Below are positions 7,187 to 15,287 of a DNA stretch of 64,000 nucleotides, in pieces. Each line of letters starts with the position of its first letter. Position 1 is the stretch's first letter. Location: the NCBI GenBank assembly GCA_014138645.1, contig JACJIB010000006.1, forward strand, positions 186,001 through 250,000. Direction: 5' to 3'. The notes beneath the pieces were generated by a model that saw only the letters and a list, made by a program, of their open reading frames with translations, did no database searches and was not told the DNA's origin. This stretch comes from Methylorubrum thiocyanatum (GTDB lineage Bacteria; Pseudomonadota; Alphaproteobacteria; Rhizobiales; Beijerinckiaceae). The position numbers and the translations under genes are program-made.

Positions 7187-8233
7187 GCCTCTGACGACCG
7201 ACCGCTTGCCCTCACCCTCGGCGATCCTTCCGGGATCGGGCCGGAGATCGCGCTCGCCGCGTGGCGGCTGCGGGGCGAGCGCGGGGTGCCGCCGTTCCAG
7301 CTCATCGGCGATCCCGAATTCCTCGAAGCCACCGCCTACCGGCTCGGCCTGTCGGTACCCGTGGCCGAGGTCGAGCCCGACGACGCCGTCGAGGTGTTTG
7401 CCCGGGCGCTGCCGGTGTTGCCGCTGCCGAGCGGCGCGAAGGTGTCGGCCACGCCCGGCGCGCCGGATACGGCCAATGCCGGCGCCATCGTCGAATCGAT
7501 CACCGCCGCCGTCGATCTCGTGCGCTCCGGCGCCGCCTCGGCGGTCGTGACCAACCCCATCGCCAAGTTCGTGCTGACCCGGGTCGGCTTCGCCCATCCG
7601 GGGCATACCGAGTTCCTGGCCGCGCTCGCCGCGCGAGAGGGCCGCGAGCCGCCGCTGCCGGTGATGATGCTGTGGAGCGAGTTGCTCGCCGTCGTGCCGG
7701 TGACGATCCACGTCGCCCTGCGCCGCGTGCCGGACCTGCTGACGCAGGAATTGGTCGAGCGCACCGCGCGCATCGTCCATGCCGACCTGCGCGCCCGCTT
7801 CGGCCTGGAGGCCCCCCGCCTCGTCCTGTCGGGCCTCAACCCGCATGCGGGCGAATCCGGCACCATGGGCACCGAGGACCGCGACGTGCTGGCCCCCGCC
7901 GTGGCGGCCCTGCGCGCCGAGGGCATCGACATCCGCGGGCCCTTGCCGGCCGACACCCTGTTCCACGAGCGGGCGCGGGCGACCTACGACGTGGCGCTGG
8001 CCCCCACCCACGATCAGGCGCTGATCCCGATCAAGACGCTCGCCTTCGACGAAGGCGTGAACGTCACCCTCGGTCTGCCCTTCGTGCGCACCTCCCCCGA
8101 CCACGGCACCGCCTTCGACATCGCCGGAAAGGGCGTCGCCAAGCCCGACAGCCTGATCGCCGCGCTGCGTCTGGCACAGCGCCTCGCGCAGCGTCCGGCC
8201 AACAACGTCACGCCCTTCCCCGTCCTCGCCTGA
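7184..8233 (+). CDS. pdxA: 4-hydroxythreonine-4-phosphate dehydrogenase PdxA
   Basis: A 349-aa enzyme of DXP-dependent pyridoxal 5'-phosphate synthesis. It oxidises 4-phosphohydroxy-L-threonine to the aminoketone condensed by PdxJ. Family motifs: LTLGDPSGIGPEIALAAW at the N-terminus, VVTNPIAK near residue 125, the metal-binding His in GHTEFLAAL, GLNPHAGESGTMG with the second metal His, the third in THDQALIPIK, and the C-terminal FVRTSPDHGTAFDIAGKG. rsmA follows 11 bases later in the same operon, as in most proteobacteria. The ATG at 7184 lacks a ribosome binding site. Confidence 0.96.
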   Translation: MASDDRPLALTLGDPSGIGPEIALAAWRLRGERGVPPFQLIGDPEFLEATAYRLGLSVPVAEVEPDDAVEVFARALPVLPLPSGAKVSATPGAPDTANAGAIVESITAAVDLVRSGAASAVVTNPIAKFVLTRVGFAHPGHTEFLAALAAREGREPPLPVMMLWSELLAVVPVTIHVALRRVPDLLTQELVERTARIVHADLRARFGLEAPRLVLSGLNPHAGESGTMGTEDRDVLAPAVAALRAEGIDIRGPLPADTLFHERARATYDVALAPTHDQALIPIKTLAFDEGVNVTLGLPFVRTSPDHGTAFDIAGKGVAKPDSLIAALRLAQRLAQRPANNVTPFPVLA

Positions 8234-8244
8234 ACCCGCAACCG

Positions 8245-9120
8245 ATGAGCCTTGAAGCGTTGAGTGCCGACGGCCTGCCCCCCCTGCGTGAGGTGGTGCG
8301 GCGGCACGGGCTGGAGCCGAAGAAGGCGCTCGGCCAGAATTTCCTGTTCGATCTCAACCTCACCGGCCGCATCGCCCGCTCGGCCGGCGCGCTCGAGGGC
8401 GTGACGGTGGTGGAGGTCGGCCCCGGCCCCGGCGGCCTGACCCGGGCGCTGCTGGCGGCGGGCGCCAAGCGCGTGGTGGCCATCGAGCGCGACCCCCGCG
8501 CGCTGCCGGCGCTGGCCGAGATCGCCGCGCATTATCCCGGCCGGCTCGAGGTGATCGACGCCGACGCGGTCGGCTTCGACCCGCGCCCGCTGGTCGGGGA
8601 CGGGCCGGTGCGGATTGTGGCCAATCTCCCCTACAACGTCGCCACCGTGCTGCTCACCGGCTGGCTCGGCGCCGAGACGCGCGACGAACGCTGGCCGCCC
8701 TGGTGGGAATCGGCGACGCTGATGTTCCAGCGCGAGGTCGCCGAGCGCATCGTCGCCGACGAGTCGGACCGGGCCAATTACGGCCGGCTCGGCGTCCTGT
8801 GCGGCTGGCGCACGCAAGCCACCATCCTGTTCGACGTGGCGCCGTCCGCCTTCGTGCCGCCGCCGAAGGTCACCTCCAGCATCGTCCACCTGCGCCCGCG
8901 CCCCGAGCCGCTGCCCTGCCGGATCGCCGCTCTGGAGCGGATCACCCGCGCCGCCTTCGGCCAGCGCCGCAAGATGCTGCGCCAGAGCCTGAAGGCCGCC
9001 ACCCCCGACCCCGCCCGACTGCTCGCCGCCGCCGGACTGCCGGAGACGGCGCGGGCGGAGGAGATTCCGGTGGCCGGGTTCGTGGCGCTGGCGCGGGCGC
9101 TGGAGGCTGAGGGATCGTGA
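8245..9120 (+). CDS. rsmA: 16S rRNA (adenine1518-N6/adenine1519-N6)-dimethyltransferase RsmA
   Basis: A 291-aa KsgA-family enzyme that dimethylates two adjacent adenines near the 3' end of 16S rRNA, a late step of 30S assembly. Visible features: KKALGQNFLFDLN (substrate/SAM entrance), SAM motif I VEVGPGPGGLTRALL, acidic loop VAIERD, catalytic motif IV VANLPYNVAT, and the C-terminal VPPPKVTSSIVHLRPR region leading to FGQRRKMLRQSLK. Length and order fit the family. It is co-transcribed with pdxA. The ATG at 8245 is chosen because MSLEALSADGLPPLREVV leads directly into the fold. Confidence 0.96.
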   Translation: MSLEALSADGLPPLREVVRRHGLEPKKALGQNFLFDLNLTGRIARSAGALEGVTVVEVGPGPGGLTRALLAAGAKRVVAIERDPRALPALAEIAAHYPGRLEVIDADAVGFDPRPLVGDGPVRIVANLPYNVATVLLTGWLGAETRDERWPPWWESATLMFQREVAERIVADESDRANYGRLGVLCGWRTQATILFDVAPSAFVPPPKVTSSIVHLRPRPEPLPCRIAALERITRAAFGQRRKMLRQSLKAATPDPARLLAAAGLPETARAEEIPVAGFVALARALEAEGS

Positions 9121-9174
9121 AAGCGCCCGGCGCTGCGGGACGCGGCAGGCCGGATCGGACGCCTTGAGACGCAC

Positions 9175-10278
9175 CTATCTGCGCGTCATCACCTCATCGA
9201 TCGCGCGCTCGACCTTCAGCCGCGCGGCGTAGTGGGTCATGTGGCCGATGCCGGGCAGGAGCCTCAGGGTGCTGCCGGGGATCGTCGTGTGGAGCCGCAC
9301 GGCGTGCTCGCCCGCCTTGACGACAGCGTCCGCGTCGCCGGCCAGGATGGAGACCGGCAGCGTCAAACCCGCGTAGCGACGCTGGAGCCCCGTGACGGCC
9401 GCGTTCATCGAGGCGGCATCCTCCGAGACCGCGCGGGCCTGCGTCGCCGCCGCCGCGATCTCGACGGGGAAGCGCGCCTTGAACCGGGCCGGCACGGCCT
9501 GCGGCCAGAACACCTGCCGGAACGACTGTTCGGTGAGCGCCGCGCTCATCTTGGCGGGCACCATCGCGCGAGCCGCGTCGCCGAAGCCGGGCACCGCGAG
9601 CGGGGCGATCAGGGCCGCGTCGAACCGATGTCCCGGAAAGTAGGAGCCCGAGAGCAGCACGAGACCGCGCAGGGGGCGCCGCCCGTCGGCGGCGAGCGCG
9701 AGGGCGACGATCGTGCCCCAGGAATGCCCGACCACGACGGGCCGCTCGACGGCGAGCTGTTCCAGCACCCGGTGAAGGAGCACGGCCTGACCTTGAGCCG
9801 TCCAGAGGCGGTGGCGGGGGCGGGCGGTGTAGCCGAAGCCGGGGCGGTCGATCGCGATGACCCGGTAGCGCGCCGCCAGCCGGTCGATCAGACCGCAAAT
9901 CGAAAAATCCTCGGCCATGGTGCCGTTGCCGTGGACGAGCACCACCGGGCGCCCGCGCCCGCGGACGATCACGTGCACGGGCAGGCCGTCGACGGTGACG
10001 AACCGGCCGGGGGGCCGGCGTACGGACCCGGCTCCGGACGCGGCGAAGGCGGCTTCGACCACCTTCTCGGTGTGCCGCACCGTCCGCTTCGCGGACCGGG
10101 CCGTCGCCTTGCGCGTCTCCCGGATCGCCTGCTCGGTCGAGCGGGTCACCGCCTTCACGGCGTCCTTCATGGCGTCCTTGGCGGCGTCCTCGATGGACCG
10201 CGTGACCTGACGCGTCGTGCGGGCGAGGCTCCGGCGCACGCGGCGCCGCGCCGGACGGGTTGGGTCGAAGGGAAACAC
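9175..10278 (-). CDS. alpha/beta hydrolase with amphipathic N-terminal extension
   Basis: A 367-aa alpha/beta hydrolase. The catalytic domain (about residues 75-365) shows VLVHGNG (oxyanion loop), the nucleophile elbow VVGHSWGTIVALA, acid residue in ILAGDADAVV and catalytic His in GIGHMTHY. The first ~70 residues are a basic, repeated amphipathic helix (TRSIEDAAKDAMKDAVKAV and related segments) that may sit on the membrane surface. The GTG start at 10278 is supported by GGGAGG 5 bases upstream; an internal ATG (MKDAVKAV) is an alternative. It is convergent with rsmA. The substrate cannot be told from sequence. Confidence 0.85.
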   Translation of the reverse strand: MFPFDPTRPARRRVRRSLARTTRQVTRSIEDAAKDAMKDAVKAVTRSTEQAIRETRKATARSAKRTVRHTEKVVEAAFAASGAGSVRRPPGRFVTVDGLPVHVIVRGRGRPVVLVHGNGTMAEDFSICGLIDRLAARYRVIAIDRPGFGYTARPRHRLWTAQGQAVLLHRVLEQLAVERPVVVGHSWGTIVALALAADGRRPLRGLVLLSGSYFPGHRFDAALIAPLAVPGFGDAARAMVPAKMSAALTEQSFRQVFWPQAVPARFKARFPVEIAAAATQARAVSEDAASMNAAVTGLQRRYAGLTLPVSILAGDADAVVKAGEHAVRLHTTIPGSTLRLLPGIGHMTHYAARLKVERAIDEVMTRR

Positions 10279-10415
10279 GGCGCCTCCCGGGGCAAGGGGC
10301 GGGCTCGGCCTCGGGGTGAGGCCGCGGCGCGACGCTCCAGGGTGCCCCGGGCGGAGCGTACCGAGTTTCTGCCGCAGCGCACAACCAAGCCGGGCGCGGA
10401 CGGCGACGCCTCGCC

Positions 10416-11894
10416 TCAATGGGCCGGCAGCGAGGCCTCCGCCTTGTCGTGCTGGCCGAAGCGCTCGACCAGGGTGGCGCTGGCCTCGTTGAGTCCGACC
10501 ACCTCCACGGCCTTGCCGGCGGCGCGGGCCTTCATCACCACGCGGTCGAGTGCGCCCACCGCCGAGATGTCCCAGAAATGCGCCGCGTGCACGTCGATGA
10601 CGAGGCGCTCCACCGGCTCGCGGACATCGATACCCTCGGCGAAGGTGCCGGCGGAGGCGAAGAACACCTGGCCCGACACCCGGTAGGTGCGGGTAAGCCC
10701 GTCCGGCGACAGCTCGGAGACGATCCGGCTCATCCGCGCGACCTTTCCGGCGAAGAACACGCCCGACAGCAGCACGCCGACCAGCACGCCGATGGCCAGA
10801 TCGCGGGTGGCGACCACCACGGCGACGGTGGCGAGCATCACCACCGAGGAGGGCAGCGGGTTGGTGCGCAGCGCGAGCAGCGAGCGCCAGGAGAAGGTGT
10901 TCAATGAGACCATGATCATCACCGCCGTCAGAGCCGCCACGGGCACCATGGCGAGAAGGTCCTGCAGCAGCACCAGCAGCACGAGGAGGAAGGCGCCCGC
11001 CACCAGGGTCGAGAGCCGGCCGCGGGCCCCCGACGAGACGTTGATGACCGATTGCCCGATCATGGCGCAGCCGCCCATGCCGCCGAACAGGGCCGAACTC
11101 ATGTTGGCGAGCCCCTGGCCCATGCATTCCCGGTTCTTGGAGCTGCCGGTATCGGTCATGTCGTCGACGATCTGCGCCGTGAGCAGGCTCTCCAGCAGGC
11201 CGACCGCCGCGAGCGTCGCCGAATAGGGCAGGATGATGCGCAGGGTCTCGAGGGTGAAGGGCACCTCCGGCAGGGCCAGGCTCGGAAGGGTCTTGGGCAG
11301 TTCGCCGAGATGGGCGACGGTGCGCACGTCGAGCCCGAAATATGCACTCAGCGCGGTGAGCACGGCGATGGCGACGAGCGGCGAGGGCACCGCGCGGGTG
11401 AGTCTCGGAAAGCCGTAGATGATGGCGAGCCCCAGCGCGATCAGGCCGTAGGTCGCCGGGGTCACGCCGGTGAGTTCGGGCAGCTGCGCCAGAAAGATCA
11501 GGATCGCCAGCGCGTTGACGAAGCCCGTCATCACCGAGCGCGAGACGAAGCGCATCAGCCGCCCGAGCCGGGCGAGCCCGGCAAGGATCTGGAACACGCC
11601 CATCAGGATGGTGGCGGCGAAGAGATACTGGACGCCGTGGTCGCGCACGAGATCGACCATCACCACGGCGGTGGCGGCGGTGGCGGCCGAGATCATGGCC
11701 GGGCGTCCGCCGGCGAAGGCGATGACGCAGGCGATCACGACGGAGGCGTAGAGCCCGACCTTCGGATCGACCCCGGCGATCACCGAGAAGCCGATCGCCT
11801 CCGGGATCAGGGCCAGCGCGACGACGATGCCGGAGAGGGTGTCGGCCCACGGGTTCGCGAACCACGCGCGGGCGGCTTGTCTGACGGGGGACAT
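10416..11894 (-). CDS. SulP family anion transporter with STAS domain
   Basis: A 492-aa inner-membrane transporter of the SulP/SLC26 family. The N-terminal 400 residues hold about ten to twelve hydrophobic helices, with family segments ALALIPEAIGFSVIAGVDP (helix 1), GGRPAMISAATAATAVVMVD, and QIVDDMTDTGSSKNRECMGQ followed by GLANMSSALFGGMGGCAMIG. The C-terminal STAS domain (from about residue 400) includes VERLVIDVHAAHFWDISAVG. Substrates in the family include sulfate, bicarbonate and C4-dicarboxylates; no neighbouring carbonic anhydrase or sulfate gene decides among them. ATG 11894 (MSPVRQAA) is preferred to a GTG 30 bases upstream. Confidence 0.9.
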   Translation of the reverse strand: MSPVRQAARAWFANPWADTLSGIVVALALIPEAIGFSVIAGVDPKVGLYASVVIACVIAFAGGRPAMISAATAATAVVMVDLVRDHGVQYLFAATILMGVFQILAGLARLGRLMRFVSRSVMTGFVNALAILIFLAQLPELTGVTPATYGLIALGLAIIYGFPRLTRAVPSPLVAIAVLTALSAYFGLDVRTVAHLGELPKTLPSLALPEVPFTLETLRIILPYSATLAAVGLLESLLTAQIVDDMTDTGSSKNRECMGQGLANMSSALFGGMGGCAMIGQSVINVSSGARGRLSTLVAGAFLLVLLVLLQDLLAMVPVAALTAVMIMVSLNTFSWRSLLALRTNPLPSSVVMLATVAVVVATRDLAIGVLVGVLLSGVFFAGKVARMSRIVSELSPDGLTRTYRVSGQVFFASAGTFAEGIDVREPVERLVIDVHAAHFWDISAVGALDRVVMKARAAGKAVEVVGLNEASATLVERFGQHDKAEASLPAH

Positions 11895-12077
11895 GTGAGA
11901 AATTTCCGCAGGAGGACGCAGCACCGCGCGGAAGGCGGAGCCAGAAAGGCGTCTCGAATGCGTGATCCGGCGGATCGGCGGCCGGAAGAGCCACCCGGGC
12001 TTGCACCGGGTCCAGGCGAATGTTCAGGCTTGTAGAGCGTCAGGTACCGCAGCGCAACACGGAGACCGGCCTTCAGC

Positions 12078-13241
12078 TCAGGCGGAGGCCGGCGATCGTC
12101 CCGGCACACTCACCTCCGCCTGCGGCCGCCGCGGCCGTGGTGCGAAGTCCGGCACCGCCGGCTTCCGCCCGGCTCCGGCGCCCGCAGGCGGGTTCGCCGC
12201 ACCGGCCGTGACCGGCGCACGCCTCTCCGCCAGCGCGTGCACGGCCATTGTCTCGCTGCGACCGCGCAGGCGGTAGCCCCCGAGCGCCTCGGCCTCGATC
12301 CCGTCGGGGAGGGCGGGCAGCCGGGCCAGGATGGCATCCGAGATCAGCACACCCCGCCCGGTCTCCCGGCACAGTCCCTCCAGCCGGGCGGTCGCGTTCA
12401 TGACGTCGCCGAAATAGGCGATCTTGTGCCGGTCGACGCCGACCTCTGCCGTCACGACGCTGCCGCCGTGCAGGGCCGCGCGCAATTCGGGAACGAGGGC
12501 GAACCGCGCGCGCCAAGCGTCCCGGTCGGCCTCGAGGATCCGGCGGATCGCGAAGACGCAGGCGACGCAGCGTGACTGCTCGATGCCCCGCGCGAGAGGC
12601 CAGGAGACGATGACCTGATCGCCGACATAGTCGTCGATCTGCCCGCGGTAGCGCCGCACCGGCTCGGCGATCGCGGCGAAGACGGCCTTCAAAAGTTCCT
12701 GCGCCGCGAGATCGCCGTGCCTCTCCGCGTAGGTTGTCGAACCGGCGAGATCGAGGAACAGGAACACGCGCTCCTCGCTGACCGGGCGGTGGTAACGTCC
12801 GAGGATGAAGCTCGTGAACGTCTCGCTGCCGATCAGGTCGCGCACGCGCAGGACGGCAACGATCAGCGCCGAGACCGCCAGCGCGAACGGGATCGTGGAG
12901 AGCTTCGGTGTCACGGCCTCGAGGAAGGGCTTGTCCGCGATGCCGAGCGCCCAGATGATCAAGCCCGTCAACGACATCGCGGTGACGATCACGAGAACCA
13001 GGCTGATCTCGGCGGCCGCGAAATAGGCGAGCGTCGGCAACTGCCGCAGGCGCCGGCTGTAGCCGGCGAGAAAGAGGCCGCGTTCGTAGGCGATCACCAG
13101 GAGCCCGACACCGGTGCCGTAGAGGACGCCGGCGAGCTTCGGCCCGTCGCCGAACAGGAGACCGTGCAACGCGCCGAACGCGGCGCTGACGACGGCCATG
13201 GTCATCCAGAAAAGCGGAGTGCCGTTCGACATGGTCTTCAT
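12078..13241 (-). CDS. membrane-bound class III adenylate/guanylate cyclase
   Basis: A 387-aa protein. The N-terminal half (residues 1-150) has about four hydrophobic segments. A class III cyclase catalytic domain follows at about residues 165-340: metal-binding Asp in VFLFLDLAGSTTYAERHG, second Asp in DDYVGDQVIVSWP, and purine/transition-state region FGDVMNATARLEGLC. The C-terminal 50 residues are Pro/Arg/Ala-rich and probably disordered. It should make cAMP from ATP in response to a membrane signal. ATG 13241 (MKTMSNG) has GGAG upstream; the open frame continues further but only into low-complexity sequence. Confidence 0.88.
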   Translation of the reverse strand: MKTMSNGTPLFWMTMAVVSAAFGALHGLLFGDGPKLAGVLYGTGVGLLVIAYERGLFLAGYSRRLRQLPTLAYFAAAEISLVLVIVTAMSLTGLIIWALGIADKPFLEAVTPKLSTIPFALAVSALIVAVLRVRDLIGSETFTSFILGRYHRPVSEERVFLFLDLAGSTTYAERHGDLAAQELLKAVFAAIAEPVRRYRGQIDDYVGDQVIVSWPLARGIEQSRCVACVFAIRRILEADRDAWRARFALVPELRAALHGGSVVTAEVGVDRHKIAYFGDVMNATARLEGLCRETGRGVLISDAILARLPALPDGIEAEALGGYRLRGRSETMAVHALAERRAPVTAGAANPPAGAGAGRKPAVPDFAPRPRRPQAEVSVPGRSPASA

Positions 13242-13430
13242 CGGCTCCGGGATCCGGCCACGAAGGGGAGCGGTAATCGCGGCGACAGCGTGACCTGCGA
13301 CGACGTTCCGATCCCGTCCATCCGATCCACGTGCGGCATCGCACAGATCAAAGACACGCCGCGCCGGGCCGGGAACGCGGGGCGGATGATGTCCGTCCCT
13401 CATTCGCCGCGAGGCATCGGCCGGCAGGCC

Positions 13431-14147
13431 TCACCGCAGGAAGCTCACCGCCACCGGCACCAGGATCGCGGTCAGGAAGGCGTTGAGCCCCATGGCGATG
13501 CCGGCGAAGGTGCCGGCGACCTCGCTGACCTGGAAGGCGCGGGCGGTGCCGAGGCCGTGGGCGGCGAGCCCCGCCGCGAAGCCGCGGGCGCGCATGTCCT
13601 CGATGCGCAGGGTCCGCATCAACGGCGTGACGATCACCGCCCCGGCCATGCCGGTGAGCATCACCAGCACGGCGGCCAGCGTCGGGTCGCCGCCGAGCGC
13701 CTCGACGATGCCCATGGCGACGCCGGTCGTCACGGATTTCGGGGTCATGGCCAGCATCACGTCGTAGGGGATGCCGGCGAGCCGGGCGAAGACGATGGCC
13801 GAGGTCATCGCGGTGACGCAGCCGACGATGAGGGCCGCCCCCATCGGTAGGAGCGCGCGCATCACCGTCGCCCGGCGCTCGTAGAGCGGCACCGCGAGCG
13901 CCACGGTCGCGGGGCCGAGGAGGAAGTGCACGAACTGCGCGCCCTCGAAATAGGCGCGGTAGGGCGTGCCGGTCAGCGTCAGCACGAGGCCGATCATCCA
14001 GATCGAATGGACCACCGGGTTTGCAACGGGATGGCGCCCCGCCGCCTGAAACAGGCGGTCGGCCACCGCGTAGGCCAGTAGCGTCACGGTGAGCCACAGC
14101 AGCGGCGTGTGGCTGAGATAGACCCAGAGCGCGAACTCGCCGGTCAT
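13431..14147 (-). CDS. lrgB: LrgB/CidB family membrane protein
   Basis: A 238-aa integral membrane protein with about six to eight hydrophobic segments. LrgB family landmarks are LLGPATVALAVPLYE, the conserved MTPKSVTTGVAMGI (loop with KSVT), and GLAAHGLGTARAFQ near residue 190. LrgAB/CidAB proteins form holin/antiholin-like or small-organic-acid export complexes. Its ATG overlaps the stop codon of the CidA/LrgA gene (ATGA, 14144-14147), the standard two-gene operon. Confidence 0.93.
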   Translation of the reverse strand: MTGEFALWVYLSHTPLLWLTVTLLAYAVADRLFQAAGRHPVANPVVHSIWMIGLVLTLTGTPYRAYFEGAQFVHFLLGPATVALAVPLYERRATVMRALLPMGAALIVGCVTAMTSAIVFARLAGIPYDVMLAMTPKSVTTGVAMGIVEALGGDPTLAAVLVMLTGMAGAVIVTPLMRTLRIEDMRARGFAAGLAAHGLGTARAFQVSEVAGTFAGIAMGLNAFLTAILVPVAVSFLR

Positions 14148-14530
14148 CGGCGGTCCAGAAGCTTGGAGACCGCGACGAAGGTGAGCACGGTCGCCGCCAG
14201 GGTCAGGGTCACGGACAGAGTGAGCACGATGGCGAGCGCCACCCCGTGGCTCGCCAGCACATCGAGCTTGCCGACGATGCCGACGCCGGCCGGAACGAAC
14301 AGGATCGAGAGATGCGCGAGCATCCCCTTGGCGGTGCCCTCCAGCCCGCCATCGACCAGCGGCGGCGGCAGCCAGCGGGTCGAGGCCGGCTGCGTCCGGT
14401 CGCGCAGGACCAGGAAGGCGAGGAGCAGCGCCATGCCGAACACCGGCCCCGGCACCGGCAGGCCGGCGGCGCGCGCGGCGACCTCGCCGAGGAGCTGGGC
14501 GAGCAGGATCAGGGTCAGGCTGACGATCAT
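14144..14530 (-). CDS. CidA/LrgA family holin-like protein
   Basis: A 128-aa membrane protein with four predicted helices. The CidA/LrgA signature GLPVPGPVFGMALLLAFLVL is at residues 23-42, and a conserved LSILFVPAGVGIV loop follows near residue 75. It is the first gene of a two-gene operon with lrgB, overlapping by 4 bases. By family it takes part in holin-like membrane permeability or pyruvate/acetate-type overflow control. A perfect inverted repeat sits 17 bases upstream of the start. Confidence 0.92.
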   Translation of the reverse strand: MIVSLTLILLAQLLGEVAARAAGLPVPGPVFGMALLLAFLVLRDRTQPASTRWLPPPLVDGGLEGTAKGMLAHLSILFVPAGVGIVGKLDVLASHGVALAIVLTLSVTLTLAATVLTFVAVSKLLDRR

Positions 14531-14546
14531 CGAAACGTCCGGGATC

Positions 14547-14567
14547 CCAAGGGGATCATCCCCTTGG
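14547..14567. terminator. perfect inverted repeat between terB and cidA/lrgA
   Basis: CCAAGGGGAT (14547-14556) is perfectly mirrored by ATCCCCTTGG (14558-14567) around one base. It can form an 8-base-pair hairpin with an ATCAT loop. On the minus strand it lies 23 bases past the terB stop and 17 bases before the cidA/lrgA start, so it may be the terB terminator or an operator for the cidA/lrgA-lrgB operon. Confidence 0.45.
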
Positions 14568-14590
14568 CGGGGGTGTCCCCGAGTGGGCCA

Positions 14591-15067
14591 TCACGCGCCG
14601 GCGGGCTCGCGGAAGCCGCGGTCGCGGGCGGCGGCAATCGCCGGCTCGTCGAAGCCGAGGAGCTTGCCGAGACGCCAGACCAGGGCCTCCTCGAACTCGT
14701 GCAGGTCGCCGTCGGCGCCGGCCACCGACCACGCCATGGCGAGAAGCCGACCGCGCTCCTCCGGGCTGCTGCCGTCGCTGCCGATCAGCTCGACCAGGCT
14801 CGTCATGTCGCGGGTCTGCGCCTCGAAGGTGGCGGCGCGCTCGATCAGGCCCTGCGCCTCCGCGTCGCTGGCGGCGTAGCGGCGGCGCACGAGCCGCACC
14901 AGCCGCTCGGATTCGGCCGGATCGAGCACCCCGTCGGCGCGAGCGACGTGGACGAGGAGCGCAGTTGCCGCGAGATGCTCCTCGCTGCCGTCCGGCACCG
15001 TCTCGGCCGGGGCCGGCAGGCCGAAGGCCGAGGAGGCGTAGGCGAAGAGCCGCTGGAGGAGGGCCAT
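14591..15067 (-). CDS. TerB family protein
   Basis: A 158-aa soluble, helical protein of the TerB-like superfamily. The characteristic pair of acidic metal-binding loops is visible: LLVHVARADGVLDPAESERL (residues ~38-57) and SVAGADGDLHEFEEALVWRL (~115-134). Such proteins bind divalent metal and are linked to tellurite resistance or membrane stress, but single-copy members like this one are widespread with unknown role. Start ATG 15067 gives MALLQRLFAYASSAFGLPA, which fits the family. No other ter genes are nearby. Confidence 0.9.
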   Translation of the reverse strand: MALLQRLFAYASSAFGLPAPAETVPDGSEEHLAATALLVHVARADGVLDPAESERLVRLVRRRYAASDAEAQGLIERAATFEAQTRDMTSLVELIGSDGSSPEERGRLLAMAWSVAGADGDLHEFEEALVWRLGKLLGFDEPAIAAARDRGFREPAGA

Positions 15068-15287
15068 ATCCGTTCCCGTCCGGTCCTATGCCCTCACGAG
15101 ACCTCCGGAGACCGGCCGCCTTCTTCCCGGCCGCGGGGACGCGGCGGGCGCTTCGCGAGAGACGCTTGCAGGCGCCAAGGTTGGGACCGGGCCGGGCCGG
15201 GTCAAGCACGGACGGCGCCCGGAGGCCGCCCGCGCCTTCGTTTCGCGCCCGGCGTGGCCCGGCTGCACCGGCCGCCGGGCCCGACGG

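Noticed and set aside
9175..12006. A 943-codon minus-strand frame joining the SulP region to the hydrolase
   Set aside because: Only its last 367 codons encode a recognisable protein. The upstream part is a wrong-frame reading of sulP, and a GTG with a good ribosome binding site marks the real start.
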